DNA from: Rotaria socialis
Lineage: Eukaryota > Rotifera > Eurotatoria > Philodinida > Philodinidae
DNA: 64,000 nt
Direction: 5' to 3'
NCBI GenBank assembly: GCA_905331475.1
Contig: CAJNYU010001789.1
Span: 62,001-126,000, forward strand
Position numbers and translations under genes: made by a program. Each line of letters begins with the position of its first letter. The stretch's first letter is position 1. Shown here one piece after another: positions 48,301-61,100 of this stretch. Below the pieces are notes generated by a model. The model worked only from the letters and a program-made list of their open reading frames with translations, was not told where the DNA came from and made no database searches.

Positions 48301-51300
48301 GAAATCAAATCAAAACAAAAGAAGCCATCAATATTACTTACATTGACAAGTTCCATTTACATTAAAAACAGGACTACAGTCACATGAATAGGTGCCGTTT
48401 GTATAGTTACAAACTTGACTGTCATTACACTGAACATTAAACACACCATTCACATTCGGTGCCCGGCATAGATCTATCTCTATTGATAAAAAAAAGATAT
48501 ATAAATATATATAACTTACTTCGTTTGGTTCGAAAAACAACTTACGAACACATGTGCTAGAGTCAAATCGATAGCCACTACTACAATTGCATGAATATCC
48601 TCCAAGAGTATTAACACATGTACCACTACTTCCACATAGAGTTGAATTCTGTGCACATTCATTTATATCTGAGAAAAATATATAATTATGAATGAGACTC
48701 TTCAAATACTAGGCTTTTGTTTTCGTACCGTCACAGGTGTAATTATTAGTTGAACTGAATCCACTGGCACACGAGCCATTACAAGTAAACGATTGTCCTT
48801 TTGAGAGTTGCTCGCTAGCATTGTATGCTATGCATGTTGTTAAATTGTTCCAATTGATTTTACATGCACTATCCGAACTACATGCATTATATGTCGATTG
48901 ACAAAAATCTCCTAAAAAGAAGTAAAACGATAATCAATGAAGTTTTTGTTTAATCGCTATACCTGAATATTGACCCGGACAGTCGCATTGAGCAACTGCA
49001 TAGTTAGCCCATGTTTGATTTGTATAAAGATAATTACAATAAGAAGGATCTACGCACAGACAAGCGACAATGTCCAAATATTGCAGCAATGTGGAATTCA
49101 CACCATAACTAATAATCAAGCTAAAATAAACAACAAAACACGTTCGGCTTCAACGTTAAACTGTAGACTCAAAAATAGTGGATAGTCGTCTTTTGAAGTT
49201 TAACGGGATTGTTTTCGAGTAGGGCGTTTCAAGAATAAAATTTCTTCATGTTAAACATTTTTATATGCCAGAAACAATCAAGAATCGTATTTGGCGATTT
49301 AAATCCTTAAATGTCATATGCATAAGACATTAAATTTTTTTTCTATATTTACTCGTCGTTCCCTATCGTCAAGAAATTTGCATCCATCAACTTAAAATAG
49401 GCCGAGAACACCGAAGAAAATAAAACCATAAGTGTCATTCAAAGTTAGCTGTTCAAAGTTTTTGATGTCTATCTCTAAAATGACTTAACGATCAAATTCA
49501 TAGTTCAACACAATAGCTTTTCAATACACACAGTGACATTCTGTTTGTCATGTTGTCTTAAAGCATCAAACTACTGTTCAATCAGATCGTATTTTGTAGA
49601 AGCATATAGAATATCAGTACGACTATCGATACATATGGGTATAGCCAGAGCGCTCTGCTTATACATTAAATGTAGGGTTTCCTGTATTAGCCACAAGCGT
49701 TGACTATTTTCACCGATTGTACATAGCGTATATCAATGCTATGTAGTTAATTCTTTGTTCAGGGCTTCTTTTTGGAAAAAATAGACCCTTATGTGAGCGA
49801 ACTACAGCACGATGACTTCTTTTTCAGAGTTCGAAATTTTGTATTACTTCACACAGATGGATTAGTTTCCTCGAGGTGTGATGAAATCAGTAGTTCTCAT
49901 AGTTTAATTAGTAACACGGGATAAAAAACTTACAAAACAAAGTACGATGTAGAATCATGTGAAGAATTCACAGTTACTTACCTAACTTGGACATAACTCG
50001 AGATATTAGTCGGCATTGGAATCGATATAGTCTGATTATTAAAATTGCTGCTGGTAACAACACCATTTTGAGAAATATTGACCATTGTACTTGTTGCCCC
50101 ACCAATAGCAATTGGTAATACATAATTACGATTAGTACTATTATATGGCAATGCTATTTGTACGCTTGAAGTTATATTGATAGTTGGAATTTGTTCCTCT
50201 GTGTTAATCAAAGAAAAGTAAATCAATATAGTTTTCTAGTTTATGTGTTACCTAATACTGCTGCTGATTGTTGAAATGAATTCAGCCCTGAAGCTGTTGC
50301 TGCACTAGCTACTGGATTAATTCGTATGATATAGTCATGACGACATTCAAAACTATCTGCACATGTTGTATTCAGCTGAGTTGTACTTAGAAGTGGATTC
50401 AAGCTCGCTAGAGTATTTTCATTTTGATTATAAAATATATTAACCAAATACGAAGGCATAATTGGCTGTGTTATATTTGGCGTCAGATCATCTGGTGCTT
50501 TCCCTAAAACATAATAAAACAATGTTCGCAAATTCAATGTTACTGTTGTTTCTGTCATCTAGATATTTACATGAAAGACAAGCATTAAGAACTGCGGAGT
50601 CATTGCTGGTATATGGTCCACCAGTTGCAGATGCGATGGCAACCGGTTGACTTGTTCCACGATTCACTAGATCATCAGAATAATTCCCATTAAAGTTACC
50701 CACTAAGCCTTCGATCAGTGAATAATATTTTCCTGGTAATGATAAAATACAATCAAGATTTGCACTAACAATCTGACATTGCATCGAAAGACCTAAATTA
50801 TTTGTGATTATTATTTTTTATTAAAACAAAACCTATGCTACATACCAGACCAGATGATGACTGTTATTTGAGGTACAGAAAGACTTCCAGTAGTTGCATT
50901 TGTTTGTACAACGCGATAAGCATATTGTTGTGTCATATCCATACTCTGTGCATTATCATAGTTTAAATTGTTGGCTAACTGACTGGTCAATGATAGATTC
51001 CATGAGCCATTACTCACAACAAAACCTATAGAATGAAAAAAACAAATATTGATCAGAAATTTTCATATAGTATTATTGGACAATTATCTTACCGAATTGT
51101 CCATTAATATTGCTGATATTAAACGTATAACCACTGGCGAGAATTGAATAGCTGGAAAACAGCGACGCATTACCCACCTGTCGTTCAACATAAGATAAAA
51201 CTGGTGGTATTGATACAGAACGAACACGTATTTCAAATAGATCATCCGGAAGAATAAGGTTACTATCAACTGTGCCGCTGTTATTATTGTTCTCTTGAGC

Positions 51301-54300
51301 TGTCGCATTAGCCGCAGACGTTGTTCGAGCAAATATATAAACACCTTGAATATGACATGTATATTGTCCATTATCAATGGTGTTTACATGCGGATCACCG
51401 TTACCAAAAACTAAAATATTTTAAAACAAATGAAAGTCAACATAAATAAAATTCTGTCTTACTCATAGCCGTTGGTCGATATCCTGTGCAACTGCTTGCT
51501 GGATTAAGTTCGTAATAAAGACGACATATATTCCAATCTGCAGTTCCTAGCGAGATTGTTGGTGCACAACATTGATCGCTTTAAGCAAATAAATGTATTA
51601 AGATTTGTTCGAGTTAAAATAATTGTAACTTACTGGAAAGAAATTCGTCGAGCACCAGGTGATGTTGCGAAAATTAAAGATGGATTTAGTAGTACTGAAC
51701 CAGCGAATTCACCATAAGTTATTAAGCCGCCACCTGTTTCTCTGTAGCAACATGTCTGAAATAAAATGAATACATATTTTTATCATTTACACTATTTAGC
51801 GACAACTAAAACAATATGGATTATTTATTTACTTGAGATTTAAGTAATTGAAAAACAAAACCAACACGTATCCAAGATGTAGTTATTGGTGCGTAGCAAC
51901 GAAGGGTTTGTAATCTTTCATACTTATTTTCACTCAAGAGAGCACTAAAACGTCGATCTGCTCGTGCTTGACCGATTGTACAAGGACAAGGAAATCGGGG
52001 ATTTTGTCTAGATTAAAAACATCATGAGCTTAATAAGGCAAAAAAAAGCTAATAAAACGCATACGTGGCATCATTCAAATTTTGTAAAGGATTGAGGTTG
52101 TAGTGTGTTATTTGATTTAAATAGCTCACGTAGCAGTGAGTTAAAAAGGTACCTCCAATATACGAGTTTTGACTTGAAGAATTCGCTAAAAAAGAAGTGT
52201 TGTTTTTGGAAATGTTTATTTATTTGATAAAAAACGCATACTTAGAAATACTGCATTTGTAGTAGCACGTGGTTCATTGAAAACGTTTACCATGGAATTA
52301 CTTCCGCGATAACCTAGATGTAAAAGGAGAGTTTTTTCAAATTTTTATTTATCTATAAAATAGAATCGTTTACATACCCACAAACGGCCTGAGATCACCT
52401 AAGTTGCTTGTAAGATTAGTATAATCAAACGAAACGTATGCGTCAAGAACTGGATAACTATAAGAACTTGTGTCATATATATTTATCAGATATGTCGAAA
52501 ACGAGACGTTCTGAAAAAAAAATAAAAACAATTAGTAAGAATCACTGAACTACTGAATTTACTATTGTTTGATTGGTAGCAAGAGAAGTGTAATAAAAAT
52601 TTTTCCAATTGATTTGAACAGCTCGAACTGCTGCAGGATTCTGGGAACACACAGTTCTTGGGCAAGCATCACTAATTACTTGATGAATGGTAGAATTGTA
52701 GGCAGCCGTTTCAGTTTGATTAGCAGTCAAAGAATTATACCAATTAGCAACGATGCTCGAAGAATTCTAAAAGAAGTATGTTTCGATTAATTATTGAAGA
52801 AAAAACGAATAATATAATAACACTTACATCAAACAGAAGATTAGTCCAAAATGGAGCTATAATCGTCGCACCACCAAGCAGATCAAATATCGGTTTTGTC
52901 ATTGTTTGACTGTAAAAAGGTGTACCCAAACTGATATAACCCTTATTTGTTATCTAAAAATTGTTCAGATTAGTTATCATCATGAAAATATCCGTAATCT
53001 TACCCAAATGCTCATGTAATTTTTATCAAAAAGGTATATTTGATTCGGTAATCGGTACGAAGTAATTTGTAAGCTAGGGTTGCGAATACTAGGCGTTGGG
53101 GTGACTATTATTGCTAAAATAAGATTAAAAAAATGCATACTGATCATATTTAATTCACTCAAACGAATTAAGATGCATACTTCCGCAGGGTGGAGAACTA
53201 GAACAGCTTTCAGTTCGGGTCGAGTTCCCTCCACCACAAGCAACACTATTACAAACTAAACCGGTTATTGAATCGACGCATGAACGAGCAGCTGTTCGAA
53301 ATGCTACTCCACATGTTTGCGAGCAGCTGGATGTCACATTCCAGAGTGTCCATACACATCCTGAAAATCAAAATTTTTACATGAGATTAAATGTAACAAA
53401 CCAAAACTGTGAAATTACTTTGAGTGGTTGGTGTAGCTGTTGTTGCTGCTGTCGTATATTGAACAGATGTTGCGCTTGTTCCTGCAGTGGTAGCGCTCAC
53501 AGCTCCTGAACTGGTGGAGACTATTGTTGCTGCACTGGTCGGGCGCACTGCTCCTGAGCTNNNNNNNNNNNNNNNNNNNNNNNNNNNNNNNNNNNNNNNN
53601 NNNNNNNNNNNNNNNNNNNNNNNNNNNNNNNNNNNNNNNNNNNNNNNNNNNNNNNNNNNNNNNNNNNNNNNNNNNNNNNNNNNNNNNNNNNNNNNNNNNN
53701 NNNNNNNNNNNNNNNNNNNNNNNNNNNNNNNNNNNNNNNNNNNNNNNNNNNNNNNNNNNNNNNNNNNNNNNNNNNNNNNNNNNNNNNNNNNNNNNNNNNN
53801 NNNNNNNNNNNNNNNNNNNNNNNNNNNNNNNNNNNNNNNNNNNNNNNNNNNNNNNNNNNNNNNNNNNNNNNNNNNNNNNNNNNNNNNNNNNNNNNNNNNN
53901 NNNNNNNNNNNNCGTTTCTGAACTGGTGGAGACTGTTGTTGCTGTACTAATAGCGCTCACCGTTTCGGAACTGGTGGAGACTATTGTAGCTGAACTGGTA
54001 GCGCTCAGTGTTTCTGAGCTGGTAGATTGTGTTGTTGCTGCACTGGTAACGCTCAGTGTTCCTGTAGTGGTCGGGCCTGTTGCTTCTTGACTGGTATGGC
54101 TCACCGTTTCTGAACTGGTGGGGCCTGTTGTTGCTGTTGTGATTTGGCTTGTTTGCGATTCTGTTGATGAAATTTCGGCCGTTATCGCTGTTGAACTTAA
54201 TGTAGATGAGGTATATATAGGTTGCGTACCTACGGTTGTTTCTGCTTGTACGGTAACAGGGGCAGTAGATGAACTTGTTGTGCTAGCAGTCTCCGTCGTA

Positions 54301-57300
54301 GCTGAGCTGGTAAGTATGTTTTCTGTGGCAGCTGTTGTAAATGAGGATTCTGTGGGCTGTGTTACGGTTACACTAGTTATAGTGCTAACGATAGTCGATG
54401 CTGTGACACTAGTCGGTAAACTTTCGTTTGTTTGCATTGAAGTTAGTGTACTAGTCAAATTTGTAGTTGAGAATGTTGGACTAGTAGCAGTAGTCGACAA
54501 ATAACTTGCTGTTGTTTGAGCAGGATTTTGACAATAGAGACCTTCATAGTTGGGGTTACATGTACAAATGGTATTGTTGTTAGCACAAACTCCTGTGCCA
54601 TCATATTCACATTGTTTACACGCTGGAATGACAATCGTAAAATTCACTGGAAAAAGAAAATTTGCATGTCTTGACTTCTTAGGAATTTCAATGAAGATTA
54701 CTTACAGAGAGTAGTGGTTGTTGGATTCATAATAATTCTAACAGTCAAACTGTAACTATCATTGAAAGTAACATTATTAATAAAAAGGTCATTCACCAAG
54801 ACAATACGTTGTGAAGTGTCGAGTGATACATTTAAATTAACAAGGAATTCAACATCAGGAGGTGTGAGACTGTAAAATTTAATGAAACATTAGTCATAGA
54901 AAAGTATTTGAAGCAGGTGACAATTTACTTCGAAGTTTGATTTATTTGTATACATGTATCATTGCAAGTTACATTCATTGAGTACAAAATGTTAGCTATC
55001 TAAATTGATTTAAAAAAATAAAAATAAATTCCAACAGAGATTATTTATAAATATATTATTATTATTATACTTGATATTCGATAATAGACGATGCAATCGA
55101 GGCATTAGAAACGGATCGAACTGAGGCTGAACCGTTAACATTATATATATAATCGAGAAAAAATGACGTAGTCGCTGGGGGACTTTGAGTTGTTACTTGA
55201 GTAAAACTTGTTGTTGCTGTAGGCGATTGGGTAGAAGAGCTAGTAGTGATTTCCGTAATCGATACTGGTTGATTACTTGTTGTAGCGATAGACGATGAAG
55301 TTGATTCAGTGCTAGCATTTGTTTCAGTCACAACTCCAGTTGTAATACTTTGAGTACTTAGAGTAGTCGATTCTGTCGTGATTCCTGAAGTCTCCATCGA
55401 CGTTGTACTGGCTGTACTTAATTGAGCTGGCGTTAATGATACTGTAGTTAACGTAGATTCTGATGCCGACATAGTTTCCATTGTTACAGCAGCTGTGGTT
55501 GAAACAGTTGCTAAAGTAAAAACACCTAGTTTATTTAGATTAGTCATTTTTAAAGAACTTGAACAATTAAAAAAAGAATGTAAAATCTATTTGTATTAAA
55601 TGAACATTGTATATGAAATATGAGCTTTGTCTGAATAGACACTACTGATATGTACTTTTTCAATTGGTATTTGAGTGGTTATTTGAGAAGATTTTACGAG
55701 AGAAATAAAACTAGTTGAAAGCGAAGATAAATCATTAGTACTTGCGAAGAAAAGAATAGATTGTTTAAGATAGAATTTTTAATATTTAGAAAATCAACAT
55801 TGATAATACTTGGATATTATTACGAACTTTTGTTAGACAAAAATCTATATTCTTTTTCTCTAAGTTAGAATCACTAGTAGATATGTTGCTTTTTATTGTG
55901 TCAGAATAAATGCTTACTAAGGATTCTCGAAATTTTTCATTGATTTACGTTAAGATTAGAAAAGATACGTTCTATTTACCTCCAGCAGTACTTTCAGTTA
56001 CAGCTTGGCTATTAGTTGACGATGAAACAGGAGTCGTAGTAGTTGCGACATTCACTAAAACATAAATTTAGTTGATGTTATTGAATCAAAAACAAACAAA
56101 AAAACATGTAATCCATTAGATACGTGAATTAATCACAAGGACTTACTTGCTTCTGTTTGTGTAGTTTGAATTGATGTCGTTATTGTAGTCTGAGATGATT
56201 CCGACGTCAAAGATGTTTGTTCAGCAGCAGTAATGGTAAACTCTCCTGCGGTAACATTAGAAGTTACTGATGCAGCCGATGTTTCTTGAGTTGTTGACAT
56301 TGAAACACTAGTACTGACGTTCGTTTCAGTGTAATTTGATGTAGTAGTAGCTGGTATTGAAGAAATAGTAGACTCCGTAGCAGGTTCAAGTGTAGGTATC
56401 TCACTAGTTGTTGTTACAATTTCCGGTGCTGGCGATGCCGATGATGTTTGTTCACCTTGAGTAATAGTTGCTCCTACTGGAGTAGTTTCAGACGTTACCG
56501 ATAGAGTCGACGCTTCTTCAGTCATTGGTACTGATACTTGAGTAGTTATTTCTGTTTCGTTATTTACTGATGGAGTGGTATTCGATACGGAGCTAGCAGT
56601 TGATTCTGTAATAGATTCCATTGTAGACATTTCCACAGTTGTTGTTTCTGTACCTTCGATTAATGTTGTTGTTGCTGTTGTCGTTTCCGATGCTGGCAAT
56701 GCCGACGATGCTTCTACAGTTTCAGTAGCAGTGGATTCTTCAACAGTACTTTCAGAATTTATAGATAGAGTTGATGTTTCTTCAGTGATTGGTACCGATA
56801 CTTGGGTAGTTGTTTCTGTTTCATTATTCATTGATGAAGTCGTACCCGATACGAAACTGCTAGTTGATTCCGTAGTAGATTCAAAAGTGGTCAGTTGAAT
56901 AGTTGAAGCTGCTGTGTATGTATAACTTGTTGGCTCTGTTCCTGATGTTGCTACAAATAATCAAAGAAGAAACAACATTATTTTTTCCTTGAGAGTCTTT
57001 TAGTAAGATTAATCGCGTCAACAAGTGTCTGTATTGTTCTTTACTTCAAAGAAGGAAAAGAGAAAACTGAAATAAAATCTTGTTCAAGTGTGAGATAAAA
57101 ACTGTCATAAAATACAGATTAATAACTAAAAGACAAATTTGAACTTTTATTTATTGCATATAAAGAGCAATAAATTAATTCATATAACATCAAACGGTAA
57201 CGTAATAACTTACTCTCAGGTTCTATTCCACTGCCATCCACAACAGACGACAACGATAAAATATCGGCCCATGAATTGGCATCAGCATCACTTATAATTG

Positions 57301-58140
57301 ATCCATCATTGGAAGTATTGTTTGGTGATCTCGACGGCAATAGTTCAGTGCTAACTTGTATCACAGGTTGCATTGAAACCGTAGATGTCGTTGAATTTTC
57401 CGATAGTACCACATCACGTTTATTTCGCTCGGGTGATACATCTTTATTGATTGGTAAAGCTATAGAAGGTGCACTTAATTCAGTACTAGCTAACCGATAA
57501 CCTTCATCCATCGGTTGCATCTTTTTCTTATCGGTGTCAAGCGGAGGTTGAAAACGAGTATCCGTGTCGTCATTATTTTCATTAGATGTTAATTCACTTA
57601 TTGTTCCTGTTAAGTCTGAATAAAGGTGTTGGCTATATGCATTGGACCAATCATCAGTTTTAGCATTTGAACCTAAGTAATACAATATTTAGTTTGTCTT
57701 AGATTTAAATGGGAAGTTACGCCTCTTCTTCTTTCTTTCGTTCGAAATTTTTACATCAATATTGAACATCTGATTTGCAGTTATATCTCTATGAAAACGG
57801 TCTTTTTCTTTTATTCTTGTCAGATGAAAGTTGGACTATTTTATAGTTTTCATTCAATGCTATCGTATGTCTATGCGTTTAAATACAATAGAAACATATA
57901 TATATATATATTGCTAATAAGACTGCTGGGAGAACAAGCTTAATTTTATGCATGCATAATCATATGTATGTAATTAAAAAGAAATTTTTTTTCAATGTCT
58001 TTATTACACATCCATATACTTATCGTAGACCATCATTTTTTACCTTTGACAGTGCACGTGAAAAATGTAACCACAAATGAAGATAGAAGACAAGCGGCTG
58101 CCAGCAGCCGCATCGACGCTATTGTCTGTTGAAAGTTCAT
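45388..58140 (-). CDS. Very large membrane mucin: Ser/Thr-rich, EGF, TSP1, NIDO, AMOP, VWD, EGF array, TM
   Basis: I traced the first nine minus-strand exons exactly or nearly so (58140-58044, 57672-57214, 56950-56147, 56054-55980, 55510-55071, about 55000-54930, 54869-54706, 54646-53419 with the gap, 53360-53181); phases agree. Roughly 25 more follow, ending with 46172-45388; I did not sum them. Order: a signal peptide; a Ser/Thr-rich ectodomain with RNKR before residue D (furin type); a membrane-proximal-like module plus EGF (CNPNYEGLYC); a Thr/Ser minisatellite; TSP1 (TSSCSQTCG...SPPCG); NIDO (GGATIIAPFWTNLLFD); AMOP (CPCTIGQARADRRF...TCCY, DQCCAP...WNICRLYYE); VWD (FGNGDPHVNTIDNGQY, GLVGNFNGNYSDDL); and about ten EGF-like units, including calcium-binding DINEC and DIDEC types. 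A second copy of the membrane-proximal module plus EGF precedes one TM helix (IIVAVVSAVAGLLLIISLAM) and an acidic tail ending KPSGWFGVC. NIDO-AMOP-VWD-EGF-TM is the MUC4 arrangement. It is probably a cell-surface adhesion or barrier protein. Confidence 0.85.
53477..54152 (-). repeat. 48-bp coding minisatellite (16-residue Ser/Thr repeat)
   Basis: Units start at 53501, 53913, 53961, 54009, 54057 and 54105, each 48 bp (for example CGTTTCTGAACTGGTGGAG on +). On the minus strand each encodes 16 residues such as ETVSAISTATTVSTSS and ETLSATSSATIVSTSS. The array forms the densest mucin-like part of the large gene, ideal for O-glycosylation. It degenerates at both ends and is interrupted by the assembly gap. 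Confidence 0.9.
53561..53912. other. Assembly gap of 352 N inside the minisatellite
   Basis: The gap is flanked on both sides by the same 48-bp repeat, so the assembler probably collapsed or failed to span the array. Its stated length does not keep the reading frame between the left and right flanks, and it does not fit a whole number of repeat units, so the size is an estimate. Confidence 0.95.
56147..56950 (-). repeat. About three tandem 76-88-residue Ser/Thr repeats within one exon
   Basis: Within exon 3 of the large mucin, units begin MNNETETTTQVSVPITEETS, VNNETEITTQVSVPMTEEAS and a more diverged SNYTETNVSTSVSMSTTQET, each followed by a similar ATES-type block (TMESITESTASSVSNTT, TLEPATESTISSIPATT). 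Spacing is 88 and then 76 residues. Each unit starts with an N-glycosylation sequon (NET or NYT). This is a separate expansion from the 48-bp array. Confidence 0.75.
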
Positions 58141-61100
58141 GATCTGACGACAATCTGAAATAGTTGACGATAATGTGTGAGAAACTGGATTTGATGATAA
58201 AGAATAAAATAAAAGAAACTTAATGATTACTTTGTATATGTGACACGAAATTTCGAAACGAATAAAAGAACAATGAAAAAACAAACGGAAAAAATGCATG
58301 GAAGAAAAAAAAAATGAGAGAAAAATGATCGAATGAAACGAAAATTGAGTCTATGAAACTGCTGGCTGAATTAAAGATGAAAGTAAGAAGGCGAGTGAGA
58401 GAGGGAAAAGAAAAAAAAATTTCTTCTTTCGATGACGACTGTTTCTCTTTTGCGATTTGATTTATACACAAGAGCATACTTTCATGTTTATACGTAAGTT
58501 TGTGAATGCTATTGCACCGGCACACTTCTGTCAGCATCGACTGCTCTGTTTACCAAGCCCCGAGCGAAAAAAAGGCTCTTGAAAACTACTTGTGCCATTA
58601 AAGTAAAGGATTCTATTCGTCACCGCTCTCTGTGTTCTCTTCAGGATATGATCCCTAAAACAAAAGCCGGTAAGAGAGAGAACGAGAGAAGAGAAGAGCC
58701 AGTAGAAAAAAGTGTCTCTTAGCACTGTCCTTATAGATGCCCACTGATGCGAGAGTAAAGTTTACTAATATGTTGTTATTTTGCCACGATTTTTCGACGA
58801 CCCATGAGTAACACAATGCTTGCCTTTGGCGACGAGAAAAATTATGCATGACATACTCTTCCCACATATTTATGAGTGTTTTGTTTAATTTGAATTTTAT
58901 TCTACCTCCTTTTTTCTTTTTCTTGTACAGAACAAAAATGAATAATTGATGTGTGTCAATTCACAAAATAAACTTAAAATAAGAAAGCCATTGTTAAAAT
59001 AATAAAAAATAATAATAAACGCAATAATAATAATCATGATACTAATAGCAAATGAATCACTAATTGATTTGATCTCATCGCTATTGCTTCAACTTTCATA
59101 AGCAATTTATGTTGAACTTACATCAATGCACATTTTATTTAATTCATAGTTTTTTTTTCTTCTTCTTTCATTGCTCAAACAAGCATATGCTTCTTTTGAT
59201 GGAAGCCCATATTAAATTCATTTCTCCCATAGAACATCGTTATAGAACGTAAGAGAAGTCTAAAAAGCGTTGAAGATTGTTTAGTTACTCTCTCATTCAT
59301 GTAAAGTCGATTGAACAATCATCATCGGTCAGCTTTTTTTCTGTTCTTTTACTTTGGTGACATGCTATTGTATCTGCATACACATTCGATTTCAAGTTAT
59401 ATGTCGCGTACCAGTTGGAAGAAGAACAAAGAATCTACGATGTATTACAACACACCAAAATCGAAAAGAAAAAAAGAATCATCATAAAACTAAGCAGTCG
59501 ACCTACTTGAAAAGTAATTTTCAATCAGGTATAAACAGAGTGAAAATGTACTGAGGAAAGGAGAAAAAATAGAAATTGAAAAAATATACATTTCAGTGAT
59601 AAGCATTAAGATTGTTTGTATTCATATTATTACACACATATAAGCTTCGCTCCTGTTAAGTCAATATATCGTCACGCTTTAACCTTGGGCACATATAGTG
59701 TGTCTCAAACATCATGATTCGGTGGGCGACGAAGACGGCACAAGCAACAAACTCATTGCGATGTTTGCATTCTACCAATGTGTATATGCAAATAGAAAGA
59801 AAAAAATACACGAATCCTGTGTATTTAACTATCTATGAGCTTAAACTGTTTTCGTTTTACTCAGAAGATCAACATTTGCAACGGTCCGATAAAGTACACT
59901 AGAGTCAGCATACACATGTTTTCGCTTTCCATACATGCATAATAGAAAGAATAATTTTTTTTGCGGAAAAAAGCACAAAAAAAATAAGAAGCGTGAAGAA
60001 AACTAATCAGTAGGGATGTTTGAATATGAATACATTCAATGGCAATAACAACAACGAAATTTAATTCCTTTTTTCTAAATATTTTAACATATTTTTATCT
60101 CTAAGGCCAAATTATACTTTCGTTTAAATTCGTAACTTGATAAAAGTATCACAAACTCTAGAGAATACATTTTTTTACAACAATAATCTATTACAAAATC
60201 ACACAAAACATAATACTTGATAAATAAAAGAAAACCGCTTTATCAAATATATGAAGATTTTTGCTTTTTGATGTTTTCGATACTAGGGTTTTGCTTTTTC
60301 GTCAAACAGTTCGAAAGTTCCACCACGGTGAAAAACGCAAAATTATTTTTTTGTACAGTCTATGCTTACGCAGGATTGAAAATTTTTCATTTAACGTTAA
60401 GTGTTCGCAAGGGAAGGCAGTAAAGTGGTTTTTTTTCTTTCAAAACGACTCGATGTTTGTCAACTGTAAAGCGAACATGTTTGTAAACCAATGATTTGTA
60501 AACTTTGGAAAATATTATGAAAAGTTCACGCTTTGAAATGAAATGAAACAAAGCAATGTGCTCTTTCTCTACTATTGAACTAATTGACTGTGCACAGAAA
60601 AAGGAAAAGGCAAATTGAATAGAAATATATAATCATCTTTTATAATTATGGCCAATTCTAACATAAGTAATCTTTGCTCTTTTACTATGCTTAGGCTTGT
60701 TAATTCAAGATAAAAATATATTTATTGGCAGATATAATTATATCATACGCCGGGGTAAATCCCTTTTTTGTCTCTGCTCTTCGAACTACTTAAAATGTCT
60801 CAAACTCAATTTATTTTAGTTTATCTTTTTTATCCGTTTCGATTGCGTAGATCAATATATACAAAAAACAACATTCTGTTATCGAGTATACCTTTGAGTA
60901 AACATTAGAGAAGTGAAAGAAGGATGAAGGATTGAGAATGTCGATGATTAATAATGCAAATTGTTGCAACGATTGAAAAAAAGAAATTCAAAAGAGAAAA
61001 AGAAAATGGTACGATCAACTTTCAATGGTTTTTCGTCTGCGTAATATATAGGTTTGCTATTGTTTATACGAAATGAAGACTTGCGCATCGTCTCGGACGA

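Noticed and set aside
49121-49982. Possible gene or exon inside the 860-bp intron of the mucin gene
   Set aside because: No frame with EGF-type Cys spacing or other domain and no convincing acceptor-donor pair; treated as a long intron.
53487-54504. Long plus-strand open frames rich in Val, Glu and Leu across the gap
   Set aside because: They are antisense shadows of the Ser/Thr-rich mucin repeats and include runs of N.
58220-58537. 105-codon minus-strand open frame upstream of the mucin start
   Set aside because: Phe/Ser-rich translation of a pyrimidine-rich strand; no splice to the signal-peptide exon and no domain.
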